A stretch of 15,750 bases of DNA from an uncultured Bacteroides sp. (GTDB taxonomy: Bacteria > Bacteroidota > Bacteroidia > Bacteroidales > Bacteroidaceae). The position numbers and the translations under genes are program-made. Positions 1 to 8,146 of this stretch are shown here, piece by piece; position 1 is the first letter of the stretch, and every line of letters starts with the position of its first letter. The notes beneath the pieces were generated by a model that made no database searches, was not told the DNA's origin, and was given only the letters and a program-made list of their open reading frames with translations. The DNA is taken from NCBI GenBank assembly GCA_900557355.1, contig USSR01000081.1, positions 1 to 15,750 of the forward strand, read 5' to 3'.

Positions 1-1106
1 CCATTATTGGTATACCAGTCTGAAATATTGGGTTGAGAACCATTAAAGCCTAATGTCAGATAACCTTCCGCATTGAAATTGCGGTTATCACCGAACATGC
101 GTTGAATAACAGCTGTCATTGCCGCACGCACCTGTCCGGCAGGCAATTCTTTCGGTAGCCAGCCACGTAATGACAACAAGGCAAGAGGCTGTAACACACC
201 GGTACGATAAGTAATTGAACGACCAAATACGGGGAAAGCACCTTCGGGAGAAACAAAGCGTTCCAATATCATACCGAAACGCTGCATACGCTTCAAAGCT
301 TTCGGGAAGTTTCCGCCTTTCACATTCCAGATGTTTCTTTTTCCTCCATCCGTCATCACGTCAAGGCATTCCACATACATGGGGTGAAGCACAAAACTGT
401 TATAATAGTCAAATGCAAAATCTTCTCCGTCACTGTACCAACCATCGCCCACATACCACTCGTCTACTTTACGTAAAGCAGAAGTTATACGATAGTAATC
501 GGTTTGGGCACCTGCCTTTTTCAAGAAGCATTCAACGGTTGAAGAGAATAACAACCAATTCGTATAAGGGGGATCTACCCGGCGCAATTGTTGAAATTCA
601 GCAATATATCGCTGTTTTGTCAAATCATCCAACGGAACCCATAAGGCATCATATCCACGCAAAAAGCTTTCAGCTATATAGGCAGCATCTACAAGAGGTT
701 GTCCTTCCTTGCGCCATAGCAGGTAATCTTTACTTTCCGGGTCCACTGATTGGGCATAACTCTTCAATGCCCACTCACGCAATTGTTTGCGCTGCTGACC
801 TTCTGCCGTGTCATCATCAGGCAATGACAACCACGGAGCCAGTCCGGCCATCAACCTGCCGAAGCATTCCATATAAGTCACTCGTTTATCACGGCCATCC
901 CATGTAGGACTTAACTCTACCATCATATTTTCCTGCAATTTACCTTCGCTCATATTGCTCAGTACAGGTGCAGCCATCTGATAGAGAATGCCTGTCCATA
1001 ATTCACGATCAGTCTTTACTTTTTCAGGTTTCTTTTTAGCCGATACATTAAGAGGTATCAGCAATGCTACGGTCAATAGTAGCCAAAGATATTTTCTTGT
1101 TTTCAT
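1..1106 (-). CDS. Secreted DUF2264-family protein, probable glycoside hydrolase (C-terminus cut by window edge)
   Basis: The first 368 residues are visible, read leftward from the ATG at 1106-1104; the frame stays open to the window edge. A signal peptide (positive MKTRKY, then a Leu-rich core) ends near Ala23, so the protein is exported, probably to the periplasm. The rest matches the N-terminal alpha/alpha-barrel part of DUF2264: TNW at 182-184, GDGWYSDG at 220-227, DYY at 233-235, GRSITYR at 295-301 and a GYLTLGFNG stretch at 348-356. The same landmarks occur in the same order in the complete DUF2264 protein at 12725-14743, so the two are paralogues, although this one is clearly diverged. 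As I recall, some DUF2264 proteins of Bacteroides PULs are beta-glucuronidases (GH154); that activity is inferred here, not seen. A perfect -7 element lies 32 nt upstream, so the gene probably has its own promoter, 184 nt after the GH43 gene. Confidence 0.9.
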   Translation of the reverse strand, partial: MKTRKYLWLLLTVALLIPLNVSAKKKPEKVKTDRELWTGILYQMAAPVLSNMSEGKLQENMMVELSPTWDGRDKRVTYMECFGRLMAGLAPWLSLPDDDTAEGQQRKQLREWALKSYAQSVDPESKDYLLWRKEGQPLVDAAYIAESFLRGYDALWVPLDDLTKQRYIAEFQQLRRVDPPYTNWLLFSSTVECFLKKAGAQTDYYRITSALRKVDEWYVGDGWYSDGEDFAFDYYNSFVLHPMYVECLDVMTDGGKRNIWNVKGGNFPKALKRMQRFGMILERFVSPEGAFPVFGRSITYRTGVLQPLALLSLRGWLPKELPAGQVRAAMTAVIQRMFGDNRNFNAEGYLTLGFNGSQPNISDWYTNN

Positions 1107-1137
1107 GATATTCTATATAAGTTGTTTTTCATTGTTG

Positions 1138-1145
1138 CAAATATA
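1138..1145 (-). promoter_or_regulatory. Candidate -7 promoter element for the left DUF2264 gene
   Basis: The minus strand reads TATATTTG, a perfect match to the Bacteroides sigma-ABfr -7 consensus TAnnTTTG, 32 nt upstream of the ATG. The predicted leader is about 25 nt. No good -33 TTTG stands at the expected 19-21 nt spacing, so activation by a regulator is possible. The rest of the 184-nt gap is AT-rich. It holds one weak inverted repeat (GGAAAA 1232-1237 with TTTTCC 1245-1250) that might end the GH43 transcript but lacks a clear U-tract. Confidence 0.5.
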
Positions 1146-1290
1146 TCCGTTTCATAAGAAAACGAACTACTACAAATATTGCAAAAGAGGATATTTATCG
1201 GTCATTTCCGTTATAAAATGCATAGTTTTCAGGAAAATCTGGTCTTTTCCATCTTTTCTATTGCTTCTGATATACCCGTAAATAAGAAAT

Positions 1291-2415
1291 TTACCATTTA
1301 TCCAACCATTCAATAAACGGAATTCCTTTTTCACTAAATCGGATAGGCAACCAGATATAACGTGAATCTTCCAGACTGCTTGGGCGCCACATGTCTGCCA
1401 TAAACATATATCCACCATCTTTTAATGGCAATATATAGGTACTTTGTCCGCCAAAAGTAAATTTCGCATTTTTCCCGACACAAGGATTGGGTAACTGAGA
1501 CCACTCTCCTAGAATGGAAGAAGCAGTCATAAGCCTGGCTTCGTTAGGCTTCCAACCAGTACATCCTGACGCTACCATCCAGTAAGTTCCATCTTTCTTG
1601 AATATAGCCGGTGCTTCATTGTGTCCACCCGGAAATATACGGATATATTTTCCTGTATGGCTAAGATAGTCGTCGGACAATTCTGCAATTTGAAGCGTTA
1701 GATTCTCCTCAGAAGAATAAATATGATAAGCTTTACCGTCCTCATCAACAAACAAAGTCATATCACGAGACATCTGCCCACATTCCAAATCACGTTTCAC
1801 AAACATTCCTTTGTTTATTGCTTCACGCCACTCCGGAGTCCACCATTCATACTCATTCGGGTTCCAAGTGAGCTTCTGTTCCTCCGGCGTCATGTTCATC
1901 GGATAAACGCCCGGATTTATACGTCCGGAACGGATAAACATGTAAGGCCCTACCGGAGTATCACTTATGGCAACTCCTGCACGTGCAGGTCCATATCCCT
2001 TTCCTTTCAGTTCCAGATGAAACCACATGACGAACTTCCCAATCTTTTGATTATAGATTACTTTGGGCCGTTCAATGATACAACCTTTTTCTATATCACT
2101 TCCAACTTCATCAGATACAGCTAAAGCCACGCCTTCATACTTCCAGCTACGTAAATCCGCAGATGAGTAACATGTTACCCCTACTTGAGTTGTAAAACCA
2201 GAGGAAGGTCGATGTTCTCCATACCAGTAGTATTTTCCTTTATGGAGAATAATGCCACCACCGTGGGCATTAATTACATTTCCATCCGTATCTTTCCACA
2301 GTTCACCGGAAACAATATCTTGGTTACCTATTGAATTGGTCTGCCCCAAAAGAACGGTTTGAAAGAATAAACAGAGGCATACGAAGCTTCCTGCTATTTC
2401 TAAATATTTACTCAT
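1291..2415 (-). CDS. Secreted GH43-like glycosidase (exo-beta-1,3-galactanase-type active site)
   Basis: This 374-residue protein has a signal peptide (hydrophobic 8-24, likely cut near Gly24/Gln25) and then one five-bladed-propeller GH43-type catalytic domain. Family landmarks are INAHGGGI at 48-55, YYWYGEHR at 62-69, ERPK at 115-118, MTLFVDEDGKAY at 219-230, EAPAIFKK at 267-274 and FGGQSTYI at 321-328. Canonical GH43 enzymes carry an Asp base in the first motif; here that place reads AHGGG with no Asp. In the exo-beta-1,3-galactanase group (subfamily 24 and relatives such as 34) a Glu acid and a Gln replace the usual pair, which fits Glu267 and Gln324, with Glu115 as the modulating residue. 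This assignment is by motif memory. The gene follows susD by 118 nt, with a strong hairpin between them. The start at 2415 is preceded by a weak purine-rich AAGGAATGAAG. Beta-galactosidase or arabinofuranosidase activity cannot be excluded. Confidence 0.85.
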   Translation of the reverse strand: MSKYLEIAGSFVCLCLFFQTVLLGQTNSIGNQDIVSGELWKDTDGNVINAHGGGIILHKGKYYWYGEHRPSSGFTTQVGVTCYSSADLRSWKYEGVALAVSDEVGSDIEKGCIIERPKVIYNQKIGKFVMWFHLELKGKGYGPARAGVAISDTPVGPYMFIRSGRINPGVYPMNMTPEEQKLTWNPNEYEWWTPEWREAINKGMFVKRDLECGQMSRDMTLFVDEDGKAYHIYSSEENLTLQIAELSDDYLSHTGKYIRIFPGGHNEAPAIFKKDGTYWMVASGCTGWKPNEARLMTASSILGEWSQLPNPCVGKNAKFTFGGQSTYILPLKDGGYMFMADMWRPSSLEDSRYIWLPIRFSEKGIPFIEWLDKW

Positions 2416-2440
2416 AACTTCATTCCTTTTAAAAGCAAAG

Positions 2441-2491
2441 AGGTTGTGTCAAAATCACTTTGTACACCAACAGATACTTTTGACACAACCT
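2441..2491 (-). terminator. Strong hairpin between susD and the GH43 gene
   Basis: A perfect 14-bp inverted repeat, AGGTTGTGTCAAAA at 2441-2454 and its complement at 2478-2491, encloses a 23-nt loop. On the minus (transcribed) strand the stem is followed by CTTTGCTTTT, a moderately U-rich run. It lies 42 nt after the susD stop and 25 nt before the GH43 start. It could end most susC-susD transcripts and let a fraction read through, which would lower enzyme output relative to the transport proteins, or it could stabilise the 3' end of the susCD message. The A/T ends of the stem also give a short U-tract on the plus strand, so it may work in both directions. Confidence 0.6.
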
Positions 2492-2533
2492 TCTTATTTA
2501 AGCACTAAAACCTATAGAAAAACCTAAATCAGA

Positions 2534-4573
2534 TTATTCACTCTTCTCCTCATCAGCAACAGCTTCCTCCCAAGTTTCCCACATTGGTACACTGACATCA
2601 TATCCATCGTAACCGTAATTTTGAGCTAACTGTCCTTTATTATTCGCAGTAATAGCGCTATTCGGAACCGGCCAGAAAAGGTTACGCTTATCCATATAAT
2701 AATTCAGAGTCTTACCATTGGAAACAATGTCACCTTTATTATACAAGGAATAATGAATGATACGTTGATACCAGTAGCTTCCGCCAACATTATCCGTACC
2801 TTGCTGTTTATCCCAATTGTCTTTACTATAAGTATTTCCCCATTCATCAGGTTTGCCGCTCAATGCCAGACAAAGAGATACGCGGGTCAACTCTACATTG
2901 CGCCATTCTTCCAGATAAAGTTCACGAGCGCGTTCATTCATGATATCACCAATAGTCACGGTTCCAGCTGCATAAAGTTGTGAACATTTAGCGCGTTTAC
3001 GTACTTCATTTACATCTGATGTGGCATCCTTACCCTGATAATACTTAGCTTCAGCACGCAGCAGATAAGTTTCTGCCAAACGATACAGATACCAGTTTGC
3101 ATTAGCACCGGAACCGGCTGCACCTTGAAAGTCATTGGCACCCATATTAGCTTCATTGCGCACATCTTCCAAATAGATCTTGTAGTGAGGGAAATCAAAC
3201 CAATCACGAATTGTATCATTACAGAGTAAAGCTCCCTTAGGAGTTGTGATAACAGGTTTACCATCTTTATCTACCCCCCAAACATCTTCGGGTGAATAGA
3301 GCATAAAATGCTGACCATAATATTTAGAATCCTTATTATTGTAAGTCAAGTCCTCCATATTTACCCAGTTTCCTACTTTTGAGTTATGGCGAAGGTCTTC
3401 CTTATCTTCCACACCGTTCACTACCCAAAGTCCATGTTGAGCAAAATGAGTAGCACGAACGGTGGCAATACCACGGCCAAAAGCACGTGTAAAGTCTGTA
3501 GTAGCTTCATATTTGCCATTATTACGTGCATAACGCTCACCGGCCGTTTTACTATCAGGTGTTTTCAGGTTACCGTCACCCCAGAATGGGCCGAAAATAC
3601 GCATTGATAAAAAGTTCACAAATGATTCGTCCGTACAGTTAGGCATTCCCATGATGACTTCCTTATTCGCAGCGATCATCTTGTTTTCAGGGCGATGCAA
3701 GTCCCAAATCACGTTACGGGTAATCTTCCAAGTCTCCGGTTCACCACCATCGTTTGCATTACCAAAGCTTTCTGTCATCAGTGACAATCCTGACTGGTCA
3801 ATCAAAATGTCAGCTTGCTTCTCAGCCTTTTCAAACTGCCCCGTTGCCAAATAACATTTGATAAGCAGCTGACGACATGCCTCTTTGTTCACCATACCGA
3901 TGTAACGGGTATCATTTTGCACAGGCACCCACTCCACAGCTTTTTCCATATCCTGTGTAATCATATCCAGGATTTCTTCTTTCTTGGTAGACCGATAGTT
4001 TCGTTTAGGTACTTCCAGTGTCTTTGTTACCAAAGGAATATCACCAAACTGCATCACCAGATTCAAATAACGGTAAGCACGATGGAAATAAGCACGCCCT
4101 TTATAGGCATTTTTTGTTTCCTCACTCAATGCAGTCACTTTGTCTATAAAGGACAATATAGTGTTGGCATGCTTGATACCCGTGAAACCTTCGTTCCAGA
4201 AGTACATGATTCGGTTATCGTCACCGTTGTTCAAACCACTGGTAGGTTGCAACTGATTGGCAAAATTACCATACACACCGCCTGTACCATCAGTTTTACC
4301 ATACAGAGAAAGTTCAGAAAATAGATATTCCGTACCAAGAGGTATGCTGATATTACAGTCACCACTACTATAGTGGAATGCCCAAGTGCGAAGATGACGG
4401 TCAGCCATAGCCAATACAGCTTCCAGACCTGATTCAGTAGCAAATGTAGTCTCAGGTTCATAGAACGACAGAGGATCTGGTTCCAAAAAGTTGTCAGTGC
4501 ATGCACTGAATACTGCTATTCCTGTAAGGAGCAATACACCCTTAGAAAGTTTATTCTTAATATAATTATTCAT
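2534..4573 (-). CDS. SusD/RagB-family glycan-binding surface lipoprotein
   Basis: This 679-residue protein starts with a type II signal peptide whose lipobox is FSAC, making Cys25 the lipidated residue; the mature N-terminus is CTDNFLEPDP. The SusD fold is clear from the helical segment FHRAYRYLNLVMQFGDIPLV at 163-182, the RLAETYLLRAEAKYY and ERARELYLEEWR helices in the C-terminal half, and the late motif RNLFWPVPNS. SusD proteins sit on the outer surface as a lid over their SusC partner and bind the incoming glycan. The protein is longer than the common 500-600 residues; the extra length lies mainly in the middle (roughly 280-480), which often shapes the ligand site, and the tail is acidic. 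The start lies 12 nt after the susC stop, so the two are cotranscribed. The ligand cannot be told from sequence. Confidence 0.97.
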   Translation of the reverse strand: MNNYIKNKLSKGVLLLTGIAVFSACTDNFLEPDPLSFYEPETTFATESGLEAVLAMADRHLRTWAFHYSSGDCNISIPLGTEYLFSELSLYGKTDGTGGVYGNFANQLQPTSGLNNGDDNRIMYFWNEGFTGIKHANTILSFIDKVTALSEETKNAYKGRAYFHRAYRYLNLVMQFGDIPLVTKTLEVPKRNYRSTKKEEILDMITQDMEKAVEWVPVQNDTRYIGMVNKEACRQLLIKCYLATGQFEKAEKQADILIDQSGLSLMTESFGNANDGGEPETWKITRNVIWDLHRPENKMIAANKEVIMGMPNCTDESFVNFLSMRIFGPFWGDGNLKTPDSKTAGERYARNNGKYEATTDFTRAFGRGIATVRATHFAQHGLWVVNGVEDKEDLRHNSKVGNWVNMEDLTYNNKDSKYYGQHFMLYSPEDVWGVDKDGKPVITTPKGALLCNDTIRDWFDFPHYKIYLEDVRNEANMGANDFQGAAGSGANANWYLYRLAETYLLRAEAKYYQGKDATSDVNEVRKRAKCSQLYAAGTVTIGDIMNERARELYLEEWRNVELTRVSLCLALSGKPDEWGNTYSKDNWDKQQGTDNVGGSYWYQRIIHYSLYNKGDIVSNGKTLNYYMDKRNLFWPVPNSAITANNKGQLAQNYGYDGYDVSVPMWETWEEAVADEEKSE

Positions 4574-4585
4574 TGTTTCAACAGT

Positions 4586-7500
4586 TTAAAGAGTTAAGTT
4601 TAATCCGAATGTAAAGGTACGGGTAGCCAAGCCACCGGTTTCCGGGTCTGCATATTCCCAGTCTGCCGCCCAAGTCGCTACGTTACGAACAGTACCAAAG
4701 AGTTTTACACGTTCCAGCTGTATCTTCTTCGTCCACGCTTGCGGCAAGGTATAAGCCACAGAAATATTGTCCAGACGGATGAAAGAACGATTGTGCAACT
4801 TCTGTACACCCTTAGCACCATTCGGACCATAGGCATCGAGACGCGCATACTCATTAGTCGGACTTTCAGGTGTCCAGTATCTCTTCTTGAAAGTATTGCT
4901 GTTATAAGTAATCAATGAACCGCCATTATCCTGATTCAGATAATAACCTTCCAAACTCTTATGTCCCATATAGGAATACATGCTGAAAGAAATATTGAGA
5001 TCCTTCCAAAGAGTGAACTCATTACGGAACGACCAGTGGATAGGCGGATTTTTCTTACCCAAGAACACTTTATCCTTCTCATTGTAGACCGGTGTACCGT
5101 CTTCTTTATCGTCAGCAGTATAGTGGTTCACTACTTTCGGATCGCCCGGACGTTGACCTACCTTAGCAGCTTCTGCTACCTCATCAGCCTGCCAAATACC
5201 ATCCATCTCATAATCCCAGATAGTACCAATGGATTGTCCGATAAACCAACCGTTGCTTGTGTCGTCCATCTCTTTACGACCAATCACTTCTCCGGCTTCA
5301 TTGAGCACGTCTTCGTATTCATAATAAAGATGCTTGATTTCATTCTTATAGATGGAGAAGCTTAAAGTAGAGCGCCATTCGAAATCCCGATTCTGAATAT
5401 TCAGGGTATTCAATGAAAGTTCGAAACCTTTATTCTGCACTTCACCCAAATTGGTAGTAATGCTTCCAAATCCGGTAAATCCCGGCAGACGTTGTCCCAT
5501 AATCATATCATGCGTCTTCATAATATAATATTCAGCACTACCCGTGATGCGATCATTCAGGAATCCGAAGTCCAAACCAAAATTTAAAGCTTCCGTTTTC
5601 TCCCATTGTAGATTCGGATTAGATAAACGATCCATACCCAAATACTTAACATCCACTGTACCACCATTAGCAACCAAATACCCCATTGTAGCCCCTGCTC
5701 CGGCACCCAGATTGGCAAGAGCAATATAAGGGTCTTTCAACGAACGGTTACCGTTCTTACCCCAAGAGACACGCAATTTACCGGTACTCATCGGCTCCCA
5801 ATTAAAGAACTTTTCATTGGTAAAATTCCATGCAGCAGATATAGAAGGGAAGGTAGCCCACGGATTGTTGGCACCGAAAGCGCAATAACCATCACGACGA
5901 ACCGTACCAGTAATCATATAGCGATCATCGTAAGAATAGAACAGACGTGCCATATAAGCAGCAGCCGTTTCGTGCGTATCATTTGAAGAAAAGCTACTCA
6001 GCGTCTTGCTACCATTGCTGGTATTATGAAATCCCAAGGCATCCGAGGGTAATATCTTGCGTGCGTTAATCTTATCCTGCCAAAAACGGCGTTCTTCTGC
6101 TTCCTGCACCAAAGTAAGAATAAAGTGATGCTTTTGGGCCAATGTATAATCCCATGTAATAGTATTATTCAAAGACCAATCAAAACGTTTACTTTGTTCA
6201 CGATTTACGCCCTGGCTATCTGGATTAGAGTCAGGTTTAGCAGCTGACATAAAGTAGCGGTCATAGAAAAATTGATAACGAGGAGCTATATTGAAATCAT
6301 AAGTGATTCCGAAAGGCAATTTTACTTTGGCATTGAAAATAGTATTCAACACAGTATAGCCCTTCTCCAGATCCAGATACTGACGTTCAAAGTCATAGTT
6401 GTAGCCCCATTTCTTATTGGAACCCATCGGATATTGGCAATAGCTACCATCTTCGTTACGATAAGTGGAGTAAGGACTGTTTCGCAACATATTGGCATCC
6501 CAGTAATTCGTACCAAGATTTACAGAAATATCACCGTCACTACGATCCTGGAAATTAACGTTCGCTCCGATTTCCAACCAGTCGGTCACTTTGCCGTTCA
6601 CCTTCAAGTTGGCACGGATGGCATTGTAATCGTTACCTCTCACTGCACCCTCATTCTTCAGGTAACCGATGGACATGTAGTAATTCATCCGGTCACCGGC
6701 ACCGGAAATGCTCGCCGTATAATCCTGGTTGATACCTGTACGGAAAGTACGGTCATACCAGTCATATGTATTTCCGGCCAGATAGTTAGCCAAAACGCCA
6801 TCTTCCAGTCCCAAACGCTTTGCATAAATACTGGCGTCCGATTCCCCACTCTCATTTGAGGTGAACGCTCTCCATTGGTCAACAGAGATGCCATACCGGC
6901 CTAAATTCGCAGGATTATCATAATAACCGGCAGCACGGTTATATATATATTCTTGTACGGGTTTGCCATCAGAGCCAATTATATCTTTACCGTTCTCATC
7001 CTTCTTGTTTTTCCATTGTCCGGCTGCATACGCTCCATAAACACCAGTAAAAGGGTCAGTGGCATAAGTATCTTTTTTATACCAGTCCTCACGATATCTC
7101 ATATAGCCGTTGGCATCATAAACATCACGATATTCACTCTTTGTATTGATACCAAGGGTAGCGGTAAAATTGATAGTCGGCTTACCTGACTTACCTTTTT
7201 TAGTCGTAATAATAATAACACCATTGGCAGCTTTAGCACCATAAACAGCAGCAGAAGAGGCGTCTTTCAATACATCAATCTGGCCAATGTCATTCGGATT
7301 AATTTCAGAAAGTTCACCATAAAACTGCATACCATCAAGGATAATCAACGGATCATTATGTCCGCCTTCCGTATATACAGAACGCTGACCACGAATCTGC
7401 ATAGAACCACCGCCCTTAGCAGAAGCATCGTAACCTACATTCAAACCTGGTGTACCACGCAACACATCTTGCACAGTCTTGGGAGCCTCATTCGCTAATT

Positions 7501-7927
7501 TGTCGGGACGAATCTGGATAACAGAACCGGTCAGGTCTTTTTTACGCATTTGACCATAACCCACAACCACAACCTCATCCAGCATTTCAGTATCCTCTTG
7601 CAATGTTACTTTCACAGTTCTTTGTCCCTTCAAAGGGATTTCTACTGTTTTGTAGCCTACAAAACTTATTATCAGTGTAGCATTCGGCTTCACTTTCAAA
7701 GAGAAATTACCGTCAATATCAGTAATACATCCATTAGAAGGTACACCTTTTTCAACCACACTGGCACCAATTACAGGCCCCATTGGATCATTTACCGTAC
7801 CAGTTACCGTAACATTCGGGTTTTGAGCGTTCAGAAACGAGACGTTCATCATGAGAGCCATACAAATCATTAAGGTATAAAATACCTTATTCAATTTTGC
7901 CCCCGAGGAAATCTTTTGTTTTTCCAT
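4586..7927 (-). CDS. SusC/RagA-family TonB-dependent outer-membrane glycan transporter
   Basis: I choose the ATG at 7927 (1113 residues) because it is followed at once by a normal signal peptide (MEKQKISS..., cut near Ala34). An in-frame ATG at 7975 would add 16 residues ahead of it and is unlikely. Domains in order: carboxypeptidase-regulatory-like beta-sandwich about 39-110; the DEVVVVGYG segment at 117-125, typical of SusC proteins; plug domain about 128-245 with the SusC signature NGVIIITTKKGK at 235-246; then a 22-strand-type beta-barrel to the C-terminus, which ends in an alternating aromatic/hydrophobic strand (FTFGLNLTL). There is no N-terminal STN domain, so signalling through FecI/FecR is not expected; this fits control by the adjacent HTCS. 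It imports oligosaccharides using TonB energy, with the SusD protein as lid. Confidence 0.98.
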   Translation of the reverse strand: MEKQKISSGAKLNKVFYTLMICMALMMNVSFLNAQNPNVTVTGTVNDPMGPVIGASVVEKGVPSNGCITDIDGNFSLKVKPNATLIISFVGYKTVEIPLKGQRTVKVTLQEDTEMLDEVVVVGYGQMRKKDLTGSVIQIRPDKLANEAPKTVQDVLRGTPGLNVGYDASAKGGGSMQIRGQRSVYTEGGHNDPLIILDGMQFYGELSEINPNDIGQIDVLKDASSAAVYGAKAANGVIIITTKKGKSGKPTINFTATLGINTKSEYRDVYDANGYMRYREDWYKKDTYATDPFTGVYGAYAAGQWKNKKDENGKDIIGSDGKPVQEYIYNRAAGYYDNPANLGRYGISVDQWRAFTSNESGESDASIYAKRLGLEDGVLANYLAGNTYDWYDRTFRTGINQDYTASISGAGDRMNYYMSIGYLKNEGAVRGNDYNAIRANLKVNGKVTDWLEIGANVNFQDRSDGDISVNLGTNYWDANMLRNSPYSTYRNEDGSYCQYPMGSNKKWGYNYDFERQYLDLEKGYTVLNTIFNAKVKLPFGITYDFNIAPRYQFFYDRYFMSAAKPDSNPDSQGVNREQSKRFDWSLNNTITWDYTLAQKHHFILTLVQEAEERRFWQDKINARKILPSDALGFHNTSNGSKTLSSFSSNDTHETAAAYMARLFYSYDDRYMITGTVRRDGYCAFGANNPWATFPSISAAWNFTNEKFFNWEPMSTGKLRVSWGKNGNRSLKDPYIALANLGAGAGATMGYLVANGGTVDVKYLGMDRLSNPNLQWEKTEALNFGLDFGFLNDRITGSAEYYIMKTHDMIMGQRLPGFTGFGSITTNLGEVQNKGFELSLNTLNIQNRDFEWRSTLSFSIYKNEIKHLYYEYEDVLNEAGEVIGRKEMDDTSNGWFIGQSIGTIWDYEMDGIWQADEVAEAAKVGQRPGDPKVVNHYTADDKEDGTPVYNEKDKVFLGKKNPPIHWSFRNEFTLWKDLNISFSMYSYMGHKSLEGYYLNQDNGGSLITYNSNTFKKRYWTPESPTNEYARLDAYGPNGAKGVQKLHNRSFIRLDNISVAYTLPQAWTKKIQLERVKLFGTVRNVATWAADWEYADPETGGLATRTFTFGLNLTL

Positions 7928-8007
7928 CGTATGAATTTTAAGATTAAAAAATAACTTAACACACCATGTAGTCATTGAACCGCATGCTTAGTTCTAAAAC
8001 TACATTG

Positions 8008-8015
8008 CAAATCTA
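8008..8015 (-). promoter_or_regulatory. Candidate -7 promoter element for susC-susD
   Basis: The minus strand reads TAGATTTG, a perfect TAnnTTTG match, 80 nt upstream of the chosen susC start; transcription would begin near 8001-8004. There is no TTTG at the -33 spacing, as expected for a promoter that needs an activator such as the neighbouring HTCS. The predicted leader can form small competing hairpins: TAGTT/AACTA (7989-7993 with 7998-8002) or ATGTAGT/ACTACAT (7966-7972 with 7999-8005). Confidence 0.5.
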
Positions 8016-8093
8016 TGGACATTTAAGAAGTACAGGGGGTACGAATATCCCAAACATGTTTACATTTGGTGCATGAAACAAATATCCACCTTA

Positions 8094-8111
8094 GTTGAAA
8101 CATTCTTCAAC
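8094..8111. promoter_or_regulatory. Inverted repeat upstream of the susC promoter, possible operator
   Basis: GTTGAA and TTCAAC form a perfect 6-bp inverted repeat with a 6-nt spacer, about 80-100 nt upstream of the susC -7 element and 35 nt past the HTCS stop. No U-tract follows on the minus strand, which argues against a terminator. Its place fits an activator site. However, HTCS regulators often use direct repeats, and short inverted repeats arise by chance in AT-rich DNA. Confidence 0.3.
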
Positions 8112-8146
8112 ACATCAAGGCAAACACAAAAAGATTAACAATTAAA

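Noticed and set aside
215..907. Plus-strand open frame of 230 codons opposite the left DUF2264 gene
   Set aside because: The opposite strand encodes a clear DUF2264 protein; this reading has no family features and is a shadow.
1143..1155. Near match (ATGAAAC-NN-ATAT) shared between the left DUF2264 promoter and the susC upstream region (8073-8085)
   Set aside because: Only 11 of 13 positions match, orientation relative to the genes is opposite, and one copy overlaps the -7 element; not enough for a shared operator.
6272..6859. Long plus-strand open frame (195 codons) inside the susC gene
   Set aside because: It is the complement of a strongly conserved TonB-dependent transporter; its translation shows no recognisable domain.
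7928..7975. In-frame upstream ATG that would add 16 residues to the SusC protein
   Set aside because: The added residues would precede a complete normal signal peptide that begins at the ATG at 7927.
8052..8061. Perfect 10-bp palindrome AAACATGTTT upstream of susC
   Set aside because: Short and AT-rich; expected by chance and without a second copy near the other promoters.
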